A stretch of DNA of 64,000 nt from Streptomyces sp. NBC_01775. Its GTDB lineage: Bacteria > Actinomycetota > Actinomycetes > Streptomycetales > Streptomycetaceae. The notes beneath the pieces are model-generated. The model made no database searches, was not told the DNA's origin, and was given only the letters and a program-made list of their open reading frames with translations. Within the stretch, counting starts at the first letter, position 1; every line of letters begins with the position of its first letter. The stretch lies in NCBI RefSeq assembly GCF_035917675.1, contig NZ_CP109104.1:3286001-3350000 (forward strand). The letters are read 5' to 3'. This document shows, one piece after another, positions 40,954 through 50,405 of the stretch. The position numbers and the translations under genes were made by a program.

Positions 40954-41973
40954 ATGAGCCAGGACAGAACACTCGCGCGCGGTGCGCGCGTCTTCGGGGC
41001 TGTGCTGATCGCCGCGCTCGCGCTCATCAGCCTGGGCTGGATAATTCGCGACTTCACCAAGGCCAACGAGGTGACCGACGTCTGGTGGAACTGGACGGGT
41101 CTGCTGGCCCGCTCCGAGGACGGCATCTGGGTCGCCTCGTTCATCGAGCCGATGTTGCTGCTGCTCTACGCGGTCGCCGCCGTGACCGCCGTCCGCTCCT
41201 CCTCGGCCACCGGGATACTCATCGGCACGGGCGTGCTCACGGTGGTGCTGCGCACCCCGGGGCTGTGGAACCTCAACGCCGACTGGATGCAGGGCGTCTC
41301 GGACGGCCTGATGAGCAAGGTGCTCTCCAGCACCGTCGCGGCAGTGGCGATCGGCGCCGTGCTGATCATCACGGCCATCGCCGGCCGCCGCCCCACGCAG
41401 CCGCCTCCCGGAGGCTACGGATACGGCTTCCCGCCCCCCACCGACCCCGCCGAGGAGCCGCCGGCCCGGCCCACGAGGAGTGGCGCCATTGCCGCCTTCC
41501 TGATGCTGGGGTCCGGCGCGGCCGTGCTCGCGGCGTGGGAGATCCGCACCTGGGAGCGGGCCGGCTGGGACCGCTACGAGCGGATGCTGACCGGTGAGCG
41601 CTCGATCATACGGCTGCTGGACGTGCCGCCCGCCTGGGCGACGTGGACGGTCGTCCTCGTGGCCCTGGTCGCGGCCGTCGGGGCACTGGCCGGGGCGCCC
41701 TTCTCCCGTCCGCTGGGCCTGATCGTCGCGGCGCCGCTGCTGGCCTTCGGCGTCTCCGCCGTCGCCTACGCCCTCAAGATCGACATGATCGAGCACTTCG
41801 CCGAAGTCAGCATCGAGGAGCGGCTGCGCCTGCTCACCAACGTGTTCGAGGTCGTCGTGGGTGCCGCGGTGCTGCTGGTTCTGGCCAGGGGCGAGCGGGG
41901 TGACCCGCAGACGGTGTCCGACTACCGGGGCCGCGCCGCAGCACCGTACGCGGCGTCCCCGCCGAGCTCGTAA
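40954..41973 (+). CDS. Membrane protein of unknown function (339 aa, ~7 helices)
   Basis: No family is recognised. Predicted helices include GAVLIAALALISLGWII, IEPMLLLLYAVAAVTAV, ILIGTGVLTVVLRT, AVAIGAVLIITAIAG, AIAAFLMLGSGAAVLAAW, WTVVLVALVAAVGALAG, LIVAAPLLAFGVSAVAYAL and VVVGAAVLLVLARG. The halves before and after the Pro-rich loop at ~135-165 look alike in layout. Outer loops contain Trp/Asp-rich segments (DVWWNWTGLLARSEDGIW; LNADWMQGVSDGLM). It stands alone between two leftward transporter operons, read against both. The start ATG has only a weak GGGGGG upstream. Confidence 0.75.
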   Translation: MSQDRTLARGARVFGAVLIAALALISLGWIIRDFTKANEVTDVWWNWTGLLARSEDGIWVASFIEPMLLLLYAVAAVTAVRSSSATGILIGTGVLTVVLRTPGLWNLNADWMQGVSDGLMSKVLSSTVAAVAIGAVLIITAIAGRRPTQPPPGGYGYGFPPPTDPAEEPPARPTRSGAIAAFLMLGSGAAVLAAWEIRTWERAGWDRYERMLTGERSIIRLLDVPPAWATWTVVLVALVAAVGALAGAPFSRPLGLIVAAPLLAFGVSAVAYALKIDMIEHFAEVSIEERLRLLTNVFEVVVGAAVLLVLARGERGDPQTVSDYRGRAAAPYAASPPSS

Positions 41974-42068
41974 CGCGCAGCGCCCGGCCGGTGCGATGCG
42001 GTGCGATGCGATGTGCCCGGACCGATGCCGGCGTCCGGCTGATGCGGGTGCTCCGCCGGTGAGCGCGC

Positions 42069-43226
42069 TCAGTCCGTCGACCGGGGGATGACCGTCGAGC
42101 GTTCGGCGGCGAAGTGGCAGGCCGACGGGTGATGCACCGCCTCCTCCTGTGCGGTCCCGGCGAAGTTCTCGGGCACGGCCAGCAGCGGCTCCTCGACGAC
42201 GCAGCGCTGCTGGGCCTTCCAGCACCGGGTGCGGAAGTGGCAGCCCGACGGCGGGTTGGCCGGGGAGGGGACGTCGCCCTCCAGCACGATGCGCTCGCGT
42301 ACGGCCTCCGCCTCGGGGTCGGGAACCGGGACGGCCGAGAGCAGGGCCTGGGTGTAGGGGTGCGTGGGGTGTTCGTAGATCTCCTCTTCCGTACCGATCT
42401 CCACGAGCTTGCCCAGGTACATCACCCCCACCCGGTCGGAGATGTGCCGCACCACGGACAGGTCGTGCGCGATGAAGATGTAGGAGAGCCCGAATTCCTC
42501 CTGGAGCCGGGCCATCAGGTTGACGACCTGAGCCTGGACCGAGACGTCCAGCGCCGAGACCGGCTCGTCCGCGACGATGATCTCGGGGCGGAGGGCCAGC
42601 CCGCGCGCGATACCGATGCGCTGCCGCTGGCCGCCGCTGAACTGGTGCGGGTAGCGGTTGATGTACTCGGGATTCAGCCCGACCACATCCAGCAGCTCCC
42701 GCACCCTGCGCCGCCGGTCGCCCTTGGGAGCCACCTCGGGGTGGATGTCATAGGGCTCGCCGATGATGTCACCGACCGTCATGCGCGGATTGAGCGAGGT
42801 GTAGGGATCCTGGAAGACCATCTGGATGTTGCGGCGCACGGCCTTCAGCGCGCGGCCCGAGAGCTTGGTGATGTCCTCGCCCTTGTACCGGATGGTGCCC
42901 GAGGTGGGCTGTTCGAGGTGGGTCACGAGCTTGGCGACGGTGGACTTGCCGCAGCCCGACTCCCCCACGATGCCCAGCGTCTCGCCCTTGTGCAGGTCGA
43001 AGGAGATGCCGTCCACGGCCTTGACCGCGCCGACCTGCCGCTTGAAGAGGATGCCCTGGGTGAGGGGGAAGTGCTTGACCAGGTCCCGCACCTCCAAGAT
43101 GGCCTCGCCCGGCGCGTAGGCGCTCTTGGCACGCGACCCGGCCGGCAGGCGGTGCGCCGTACCGCCCTCCTCCCCGGCCTCCCCGGCCTCCCCGGCCTCC
43201 TCGCTCCCCGAGTGGTCAGCGGACAT
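42069..43226 (-). CDS. Oligopeptide ABC transporter ATPase (OppF/DppF type), system 2
   Basis: This 385-residue ATPase has Walker [10 protein letters not shown], signature [15 protein letters not shown], Walker [13 protein letters not shown], switch His [28 protein letters not shown] and Cys motif [14 protein letters not shown]. An N-terminal extension of ~35 residues is Glu/Gly/Ala-rich because of three repeats of a 9-base unit (43168-43200). The start overlaps the upstream ATPase stop by 11 bases, with GGAG 7 bases before the ATG. It is the close counterpart of the system 1 gene at 34078-35265. Confidence 0.93.
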   Translation of the reverse strand: MSADHSGSEEAGEAGEAGEEGGTAHRLPAGSRAKSAYAPGEAILEVRDLVKHFPLTQGILFKRQVGAVKAVDGISFDLHKGETLGIVGESGCGKSTVAKLVTHLEQPTSGTIRYKGEDITKLSGRALKAVRRNIQMVFQDPYTSLNPRMTVGDIIGEPYDIHPEVAPKGDRRRRVRELLDVVGLNPEYINRYPHQFSGGQRQRIGIARGLALRPEIIVADEPVSALDVSVQAQVVNLMARLQEEFGLSYIFIAHDLSVVRHISDRVGVMYLGKLVEIGTEEEIYEHPTHPYTQALLSAVPVPDPEAEAVRERIVLEGDVPSPANPPSGCHFRTRCWKAQQRCVVEEPLLAVPENFAGTAQEEAVHHPSACHFAAERSTVIPRSTD

Positions 43227-44196
43227 CGGGCATCTCCTTCCAGAAGTGGCACGCGCTGGCCCGGTCCGCGGAGACCTCGTACAGCGGTGGATCGTCCGTG
43301 CGGCACACCGGGCGCGCCATGGGGCAGCGCGGGTTGAAGGCGCAGGCGGGCGGGATCTCCAGCAGGCTGGGCGGCATCCCCTTGATGGCGTTGAGCTGGT
43401 GCCCCTTCTGGTCGAGGCGGGGGATGGAATCGAGCAGGCCGCGGGTGTAGGGGTGGGCGGGGGCGCGGTAGAGCTCCTTGACGGGCGCGGTCTCCACGAT
43501 GCGGCCCGCGTACATCACCGCGATCTTGTCGGCCACATCCGCGACCACCCCCAGGTCATGGGTGATCAGAATGAGCCCCATGTTGAACTCCCGCTGCAAC
43601 TCGGCGAGCAGTTCCATCACCTGCGCCTGAACCGTCACGTCCAAAGCCGTCGTCGGCTCGTCCGCGATGATCAGATCCGGCTCCAGCGCCAGCGCCATCG
43701 CGATCATGATCCGCTGCCGCATCCCCCCGCTGAACTGGTGCGGGTAGTCGTTCACGCGTTCGCGCGCCGCCGGAATGCGGACCCGCTCCATCAGCTCCAT
43801 GGCCTTGGCCTTGGCCTCCTTGCGGGAGGCGTCCTGGTGCACCCGGAACATCTCGCCGAGCTGATAGCCCACCGTCAGCACCGGGTTGAGCGAGGAGAGC
43901 GCGTCCTGGAAGATCATGGCCATCCGGGAGCCGCGGACCTTGCGGCGCTCCTCCTCGGGCAGCGTCAGCAGGTCCCGCCCCTGGAAGAGGATCTCCCCGC
44001 TGGGGATACGTCCCGGCGGCATGTCGAGGATGCCCATGACGGCCTGCGCGGTGACGGACTTGCCCGAGCCCGACTCGCCCAGCACGGCCAGGGTCTCGCC
44101 CTCCTCCACGCTGTAGCTGACGCCGTTGACCGCCTTGGCGACACCGTCGCGGGTGTGGAACTCGACGTGGAGGTCCCGCACTTCGAGCAGGCTCAC
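43216..44196 (-). CDS. Oligopeptide ABC transporter ATPase (OppD/DppD type), system 2
   Basis: This 326-residue ATPase has Walker [10 protein letters not shown], signature [15 protein letters not shown], Walker [13 protein letters not shown], switch His [25 protein letters not shown], and the C-terminal motif [14 protein letters not shown]. The GTG start at 44196 has AGGTGA upstream and lies 4 bases after the permease stop. It forms the ATPase pair with the downstream overlapping gene. Confidence 0.93.
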   Translation of the reverse strand: MSLLEVRDLHVEFHTRDGVAKAVNGVSYSVEEGETLAVLGESGSGKSVTAQAVMGILDMPPGRIPSGEILFQGRDLLTLPEEERRKVRGSRMAMIFQDALSSLNPVLTVGYQLGEMFRVHQDASRKEAKAKAMELMERVRIPAARERVNDYPHQFSGGMRQRIMIAMALALEPDLIIADEPTTALDVTVQAQVMELLAELQREFNMGLILITHDLGVVADVADKIAVMYAGRIVETAPVKELYRAPAHPYTRGLLDSIPRLDQKGHQLNAIKGMPPSLLEIPPACAFNPRCPMARPVCRTDDPPLYEVSADRASACHFWKEMPDVR

Positions 44197-44200
44197 TGCG

Positions 44201-45154
44201 TCACCTCAGCTTCGGGTCGAGGGCGTCGCGCACGGCGTCGCCGAGCATGATGAACGCCAGCACGGTGACGCTGAGCGCTGCGGCCGGATAGATGAGGATG
44301 TGCGGCGCGTTGCGGAACTGCATGCCTTCGGAGGCGGCGGAGATGTCGGCGCCCCAGGAGATGGTGGGCGGCTGGAGGCCGACGCCGAGGTAGCTGAGAG
44401 TGGCCTCCAGCGCGATGTAGGTGCCCAGCGCGATGGTCGCGGTCACGATCACGGGCGCGATGGCGTTGGGCATGATGTGCCGCACCATCATCCGGGCGTT
44501 GCCGGCGCCCAGGGCCCGGGCCGCCTGGACGTAGTCGTTCTGCTTGGCGGTGATGACCGCTCCGCGTGCGATACGGGCGACCTGCGGCCAGCCGAGCAGC
44601 ACGATGAAGGAGACCACCGTCCACACCGAGCGGCTGCCGGTCATGGAGAGGAAGACCAGCCCGCCCAGGACGATCGGGATCCCGAAGAAGACGTCGGTCA
44701 CCCGCGAGAGGAGCGCGTCCCACGCCCCGCCGAAGAACCCGGCCAGCCCGCCGAGCAGACTGCCCAGGACGGCGACCCCGAGCGTGGAGCAGACACCGAC
44801 CGTGACGGACGTACGAGCGCCGTAGACCACGCGGGTGTAGACGTCACAGCCCTGGGTGTCGTACCCGAACCAGTGTCCGGCCGAGGCCTCGTTGAGGGAG
44901 CGGCCCAGGCGGCAGGAGAGCGGGTCCTGGCTGGCGATCAGCTGCGGCCACAGGGAGATGAGGACCAGAAAGGCGATCAGCAGGCCCGCGATGACGAACA
45001 CCGGATTCCGGCTCAGGTCGTGCCAGGCGTCGGACCACAGGCTGCGCCCCTTCTTCCGAGGCCCCCGCCCGTCGCCTCCCTCCAGCCCGGCCCCCTCGCT
45101 CTCCGCCAGCTCCATGGCCCCGCCGGGCCCCCCGACGGCGGGCATCCCCTTCAT
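44201..45154 (-). CDS. Oligopeptide ABC transporter permease (OppC/DppC type), system 2
   Basis: This 317-residue permease has an N-terminal cytoplasmic Gly/Glu segment and the OppC_N motif SLWSDAWHDLSRNPVFVIAGLLIAFLV. Six helices carry the coupling loop QNDYVQAARALGAGNARMMVRHIMPNAIAPV and the end FIMLGDAVRDALDPKLR. GGGAG lies 7 bases before the ATG. It partners the permease immediately upstream in the usual A-B-C-D-F order, unlike system 1. Confidence 0.93.
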   Translation of the reverse strand: MKGMPAVGGPGGAMELAESEGAGLEGGDGRGPRKKGRSLWSDAWHDLSRNPVFVIAGLLIAFLVLISLWPQLIASQDPLSCRLGRSLNEASAGHWFGYDTQGCDVYTRVVYGARTSVTVGVCSTLGVAVLGSLLGGLAGFFGGAWDALLSRVTDVFFGIPIVLGGLVFLSMTGSRSVWTVVSFIVLLGWPQVARIARGAVITAKQNDYVQAARALGAGNARMMVRHIMPNAIAPVIVTATIALGTYIALEATLSYLGVGLQPPTISWGADISAASEGMQFRNAPHILIYPAAALSVTVLAFIMLGDAVRDALDPKLR

Positions 45155-45247
45155 GTGCGGGCTCCCGGGTTCTCTCCCGCCGCGACGGCGGTGACGGGCG
45201 CGCGAGGGGCCGGCCGGCAGTCGGGGAAGTCAGGGCGGGAGGACGGG

Positions 45248-46171
45248 TCACGCATAACGGATCCTCGGGTCGAGCACGGCGTAGAGGAGGTCGACGAGCA
45301 GGTTCGCGAGCAGGAAGACGATGACGAGGATCGTCACGAAGCCGACGACCGTCGGTGAGTTCTGGCGGACGACGCCCTGCCACAGCTGGAAGCCGACGCC
45401 CTGGATGTTGAAGATCCGCTCGGTCACCAGCGCGCCCGCCATCAGGTTGCCGACGTCCGTGCCGAGGAAGGTGACAACGGGGATCAGCGAGTTGCGCAGC
45501 AGATGCCGCACGGTCACCCGGCTCCGGGACAGGCCCTTGGCGATGGCGGTACGCACATAGTCGGCACGGGCGTTCTCCGCGATGGACGTACGGGTCAGCC
45601 GGGTGACGTAGGCGAGCGAGACCAGCGCGAGCACGAGCCCCGGCAGCAGCAGTTCGTTCACCGGCGCCTCGGGCGAGACGGCCGGCCGGATCCAGCCCCA
45701 CTTCACGCCGAAGAGGTACTGCGCGAGGGTGCCGGTCACAAAGGTCGGTACGGAGATGACGACGAGGGTCAGCATCAGCACCGAGGTGTCGATGGGCCGC
45801 CCGCGCCGCAGCCCGGTGAGCACGCCGAGGGTGATGCCGATGATGATTTCGAAGACGATCGCGATGATCGCCAGCCGGATGGTGATCGGGAAGGCGTTCG
45901 CCATCAGTTCCGTCACCGGCTGGCCGGTAAAGGCGTTGCCGAAGTCGCCGGTGAAGATCTTTCCCATGTAGAGCACGTACTGCTGCCACAGGGGCTTGTC
46001 GAGGTTGAACTCCGAGCGCAGTTGGGCCGCCGTGGCGGGGTCGGGGGCCCGGTCGCCGAACATCGCGTTGACCGGGTCCCCGACGGCGTACACCATCACG
46101 AAGATGAGAAAGGTGGTTCCGATGAAGACCGGAATCATCTGGAGCAGTCGTCTGATGACGTAGCGCCCCAC
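45248..46171 (-). CDS. Oligopeptide ABC transporter permease (OppB/DppB type), system 2
   Basis: This 307-residue permease begins with the canonical GRYVIRRLLQMIPVFIGTTFLIFVMVYAVGDPVNAMFG, has the coupling loop ENARADYVRTAIAKGLSRSRVTVRHLLRNSLIPVVTFLG and ends LLYAVLDPRIRYA. The GTG start lies 6 bases after the binding-protein stop, so translation is likely coupled since no strong Shine-Dalgarno is present. The gap to the next permease is about 90 bases. Confidence 0.93.
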   Translation of the reverse strand: MGRYVIRRLLQMIPVFIGTTFLIFVMVYAVGDPVNAMFGDRAPDPATAAQLRSEFNLDKPLWQQYVLYMGKIFTGDFGNAFTGQPVTELMANAFPITIRLAIIAIVFEIIIGITLGVLTGLRRGRPIDTSVLMLTLVVISVPTFVTGTLAQYLFGVKWGWIRPAVSPEAPVNELLLPGLVLALVSLAYVTRLTRTSIAENARADYVRTAIAKGLSRSRVTVRHLLRNSLIPVVTFLGTDVGNLMAGALVTERIFNIQGVGFQLWQGVVRQNSPTVVGFVTILVIVFLLANLLVDLLYAVLDPRIRYA

Positions 46172-46177
46172 CTCGGG

Positions 46178-47827
46178 TCACTTGACCTTGATGTCGGTGA
46201 AGACCGGCACGGAGAAGGGGTTGAGCTTGACGTTGCTGACGCGGTCCGAGTATCCGGCATTGCCGTTCTGGTACCACAGCGGAATGGCGGGCAGCTGCTC
46301 CAGAATGAGCTTCTCGGCCTGCTGGAACGTGGGGACGGCGGCGCTCTCCTGGGAGGAGTTCGCCTTGTCCATCAGCTTGTCGGCCGCCGGGTCGGAGAAG
46401 TGCGAGTCATTCGACGAGGCGTCCGTGTAGTAGAGCGGCTGGATGAAGTTCTGGATCAGCGGATAGTCCATCTGCCAGCCGGTCCTGAACATCCCCTTCA
46501 TCTTCTTGTCGGAGATGTTGTTGCGGAACTCGCTGAAGGTCGGCACCGGGTCGACGGCGCAGGCGTTGTTCTTGCCGAGCGTGTCGTTGATGCTGTTGCA
46601 GACCGCTTCCATCCACTGCCGGTGGGAGCCGGTGTCCACGTTCGAGGTGAGCTTGATCTTGCCGCCGGGCAGGCCGCCGCCCTGCTTGATCAGCTGCTTG
46701 GCGCGCTTGGGGTTGAAGGTGCAGGTCTCCCCGCACAGCCCGGCCTTGTAGCCGCCGGCCGCCTTCAGCACGGGTGAGGTCAGGTCGGTCGCGGGCTCGC
46801 GGGTGCCGTGGTAGATCTTCTCGGTCACCTCTTTACGGTCGATGGCCATGGAAAGGCCGCGCCGCACCAGAACCGCCTTCTTGCCCTGCCACTTCTTGTC
46901 GTACATCGGAAAGGAAACAGACTGCGTGATCCCGGCGGGCTGGTTGATGTACCGCCCGTCCAGGTCCCGCTTGGCGTTCTTCAGCTGACCGGCGGGGAGT
47001 TCGTCGACCACATCGAGATTACCGGCCTGGAGGTCGGTGTACCCGGTGTTCTGGTCGGTGTAGACCTTCAGCTCGACGCCCTTGTTCCGAGGCTTGTCCG
47101 GCCCTCTGTAGTGCTTGTTCCTGGACAGCTTCATCGACTGCCCCTTGGTGTACGAATCCACCTGGTAAGGCCCGTTCCCCACAGGCTTCTTCAGCCATTC
47201 ACCGTGATCGGAGAAGAACATCTTGGGCAGCGGCGCATAGGCGCTGTATCCCAGCGTGTCGGGCCAGAGCGAGAACTTCTGGTTGAGCTTCACGGTAAAG
47301 GTAAGTTTATCCTTCACCTTCAGCCCCGACATGGTCTTCGCCTTCGGCTTCCCCTTTTCCGGGTGCACATCCTCGTAACCGTCGATGTACTGGAAGAAGT
47401 AGGAGCTCACCTGCTTGTTGGTGGTGAGCGCGCCGTAGTTCCAGGCATCCACGAAGGACTTGGCGGTGACCGCAGTACCGTCGGAGAACTTCCAGCCCTT
47501 CCTGAGCTTGACGGTGAAATTCCGCTGGTCGCTGCTGTCGATCGACTGCGCGACAGCGTTCTCCGCCCTACCGCTGACCGGGTTGTACTTCTTGAGCCCC
47601 CGGAAGGCCATGTCGAGGACCTTGCCGCCTTGTACTTCGTTGGTGTTCGCGGGCTCGACCGGGTGCTGGGGATCGGTCCAGAACGCGCGGACGACCCCCT
47701 CCCCGGAGCCACCGCCAACGCCGGCACCCCCTCCCGAGCCGCCCCCGCAGGCCGTGGCCGTGAGGGCGACCGCCACGGCGGCGGTGAGCGACCTGCCGGT
47801 CCAGATGACGCGGACGGCTCCACGCAT
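46178..47827 (-). CDS. Peptide-binding lipoprotein (SBP_bac_5), system 2
   Basis: This 549-residue lipoprotein has acylation Cys27 after a basic/hydrophobic signal peptide, then a Gly/Ser linker. The family-5 fold reads VEPANTNEVQGGKVLDMAFRGLKKYNP, WKFSDGTAVTAKSFVDAWNYG, VGNGPYQVDSYTKGQSMKLSRN, GLSMAIDRKEVTEKIYHG, GWQMDYPLIQNFIQPLYY and IPLWYQNGNAGYSDRV. It belongs to a typical actinobacterial oligopeptide-binding group. AGGAGG lies 5 bases before the ATG. It is the first gene of system 2, and upstream is an unusual 420-base region rich in small hairpins. Confidence 0.93.
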   Translation of the reverse strand: MRGAVRVIWTGRSLTAAVAVALTATACGGGSGGGAGVGGGSGEGVVRAFWTDPQHPVEPANTNEVQGGKVLDMAFRGLKKYNPVSGRAENAVAQSIDSSDQRNFTVKLRKGWKFSDGTAVTAKSFVDAWNYGALTTNKQVSSYFFQYIDGYEDVHPEKGKPKAKTMSGLKVKDKLTFTVKLNQKFSLWPDTLGYSAYAPLPKMFFSDHGEWLKKPVGNGPYQVDSYTKGQSMKLSRNKHYRGPDKPRNKGVELKVYTDQNTGYTDLQAGNLDVVDELPAGQLKNAKRDLDGRYINQPAGITQSVSFPMYDKKWQGKKAVLVRRGLSMAIDRKEVTEKIYHGTREPATDLTSPVLKAAGGYKAGLCGETCTFNPKRAKQLIKQGGGLPGGKIKLTSNVDTGSHRQWMEAVCNSINDTLGKNNACAVDPVPTFSEFRNNISDKKMKGMFRTGWQMDYPLIQNFIQPLYYTDASSNDSHFSDPAADKLMDKANSSQESAAVPTFQQAEKLILEQLPAIPLWYQNGNAGYSDRVSNVKLNPFSVPVFTDIKVK

Positions 47828-48249
47828 GGGTGCCTCCTAGGTGCGCTGTTGGATTCAGTCCGACGAGAACCCACATAACACCTTTTGTCCCACAAACCCC
47901 CGCTGACCTGCCCAAGCCCAGACAGTCGACACCCATTCGGCCCCACCTCGGATGTTGCCCGGGGGGTCCTAGGGGGGCGGAGCCCCCGTAGCGGGGGGCA
48001 GTTGGGTGGGGTCCCCCCGGCCGGAGGCTGGGGGAGGAGCCGCCCCAACGCCCGGCCGGCGAGGCCAAAGGGGCCTGGGGGGGCGAAGCCCCCAACAACG
48101 GCTAGTCAGAAGGGACACAGCCCCATCAAAACCGGGTCAACAGAGACAAAGCCCCAAGACGGGCCACCAGGGGCGAAGCCCCAGAAACGAGAAGGGGTCG
48201 CACCCACCAGGGTGCGACCCCTACACGACCGAAGGTCACAAGCGGAGCG
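47828..48249. repeat. Intergenic region packed with GGGGCGAAGCCCC-type mini-hairpins
   Basis: No gene is supported. From about 47970 to 48185 there are several short inverted repeats of one type: GGGGGGCGGAGCCCCC (47972-47987), a longer form at 48006-48036 that resembles 3691-3720, GGGGGGCGAAGCCCCC (about 48077-48092), degenerate forms near 48111-48124 and 48144-48155, and GGGGCGAAGCCCC (about 48170-48182). Between typA (ending leftward) and the start of peptide transporter 2, they could block readthrough or process RNA. Confidence 0.7.
48193..48222 (-). terminator. typA terminator, 13-bp stem, ACCA loop
   Basis: 48193-48205 pairs with 48210-48222. It lies just downstream of the typA stop on the minus strand. 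Confidence 0.85.
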
Positions 48250-50121
<1,872 letters not shown>

Positions 50122-50364
50122 GCTGGGGCGTGTCTCCCGGGTTGCTGGATGGGGCCGCGCGCTCCGCGCTGCGGGACCTGCGCGCCCTCTTCGCCGGGCA
50201 CATCTCGCCACGGCCTCGTCAACCATGGTACGGGGCCGCGCGCGAAGCGCCGGACGGGGCCGATGTACGGCGCCGTCCGGCGCTCGTCGTCGCTGGTCGG
50301 GGGCCTCCCCGGGCCCCGGCCGGGCCCGGCGGATCCGGAGGCGAGCCCGAGGCGGGCCAGAAGA

Positions 50365-50399
50365 CGAGACCGAGGCGAGACCGAAGGCGAGACCGAAGA
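50365..50399. repeat. Three-copy 11/12-base tandem repeat before the SBP stop
   Basis: CGAGACCGAGG, CGAGACCGAAGG and CGAGACCGAAGA follow each other at 50365-50399, in the gap between typA and the solute-binding gene. Related CGAGCCCGAGG and GAGACCG words precede them, suggesting slippage. Confidence 0.7.
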
Positions 50400-50405
50400 C
50401 CGGGG

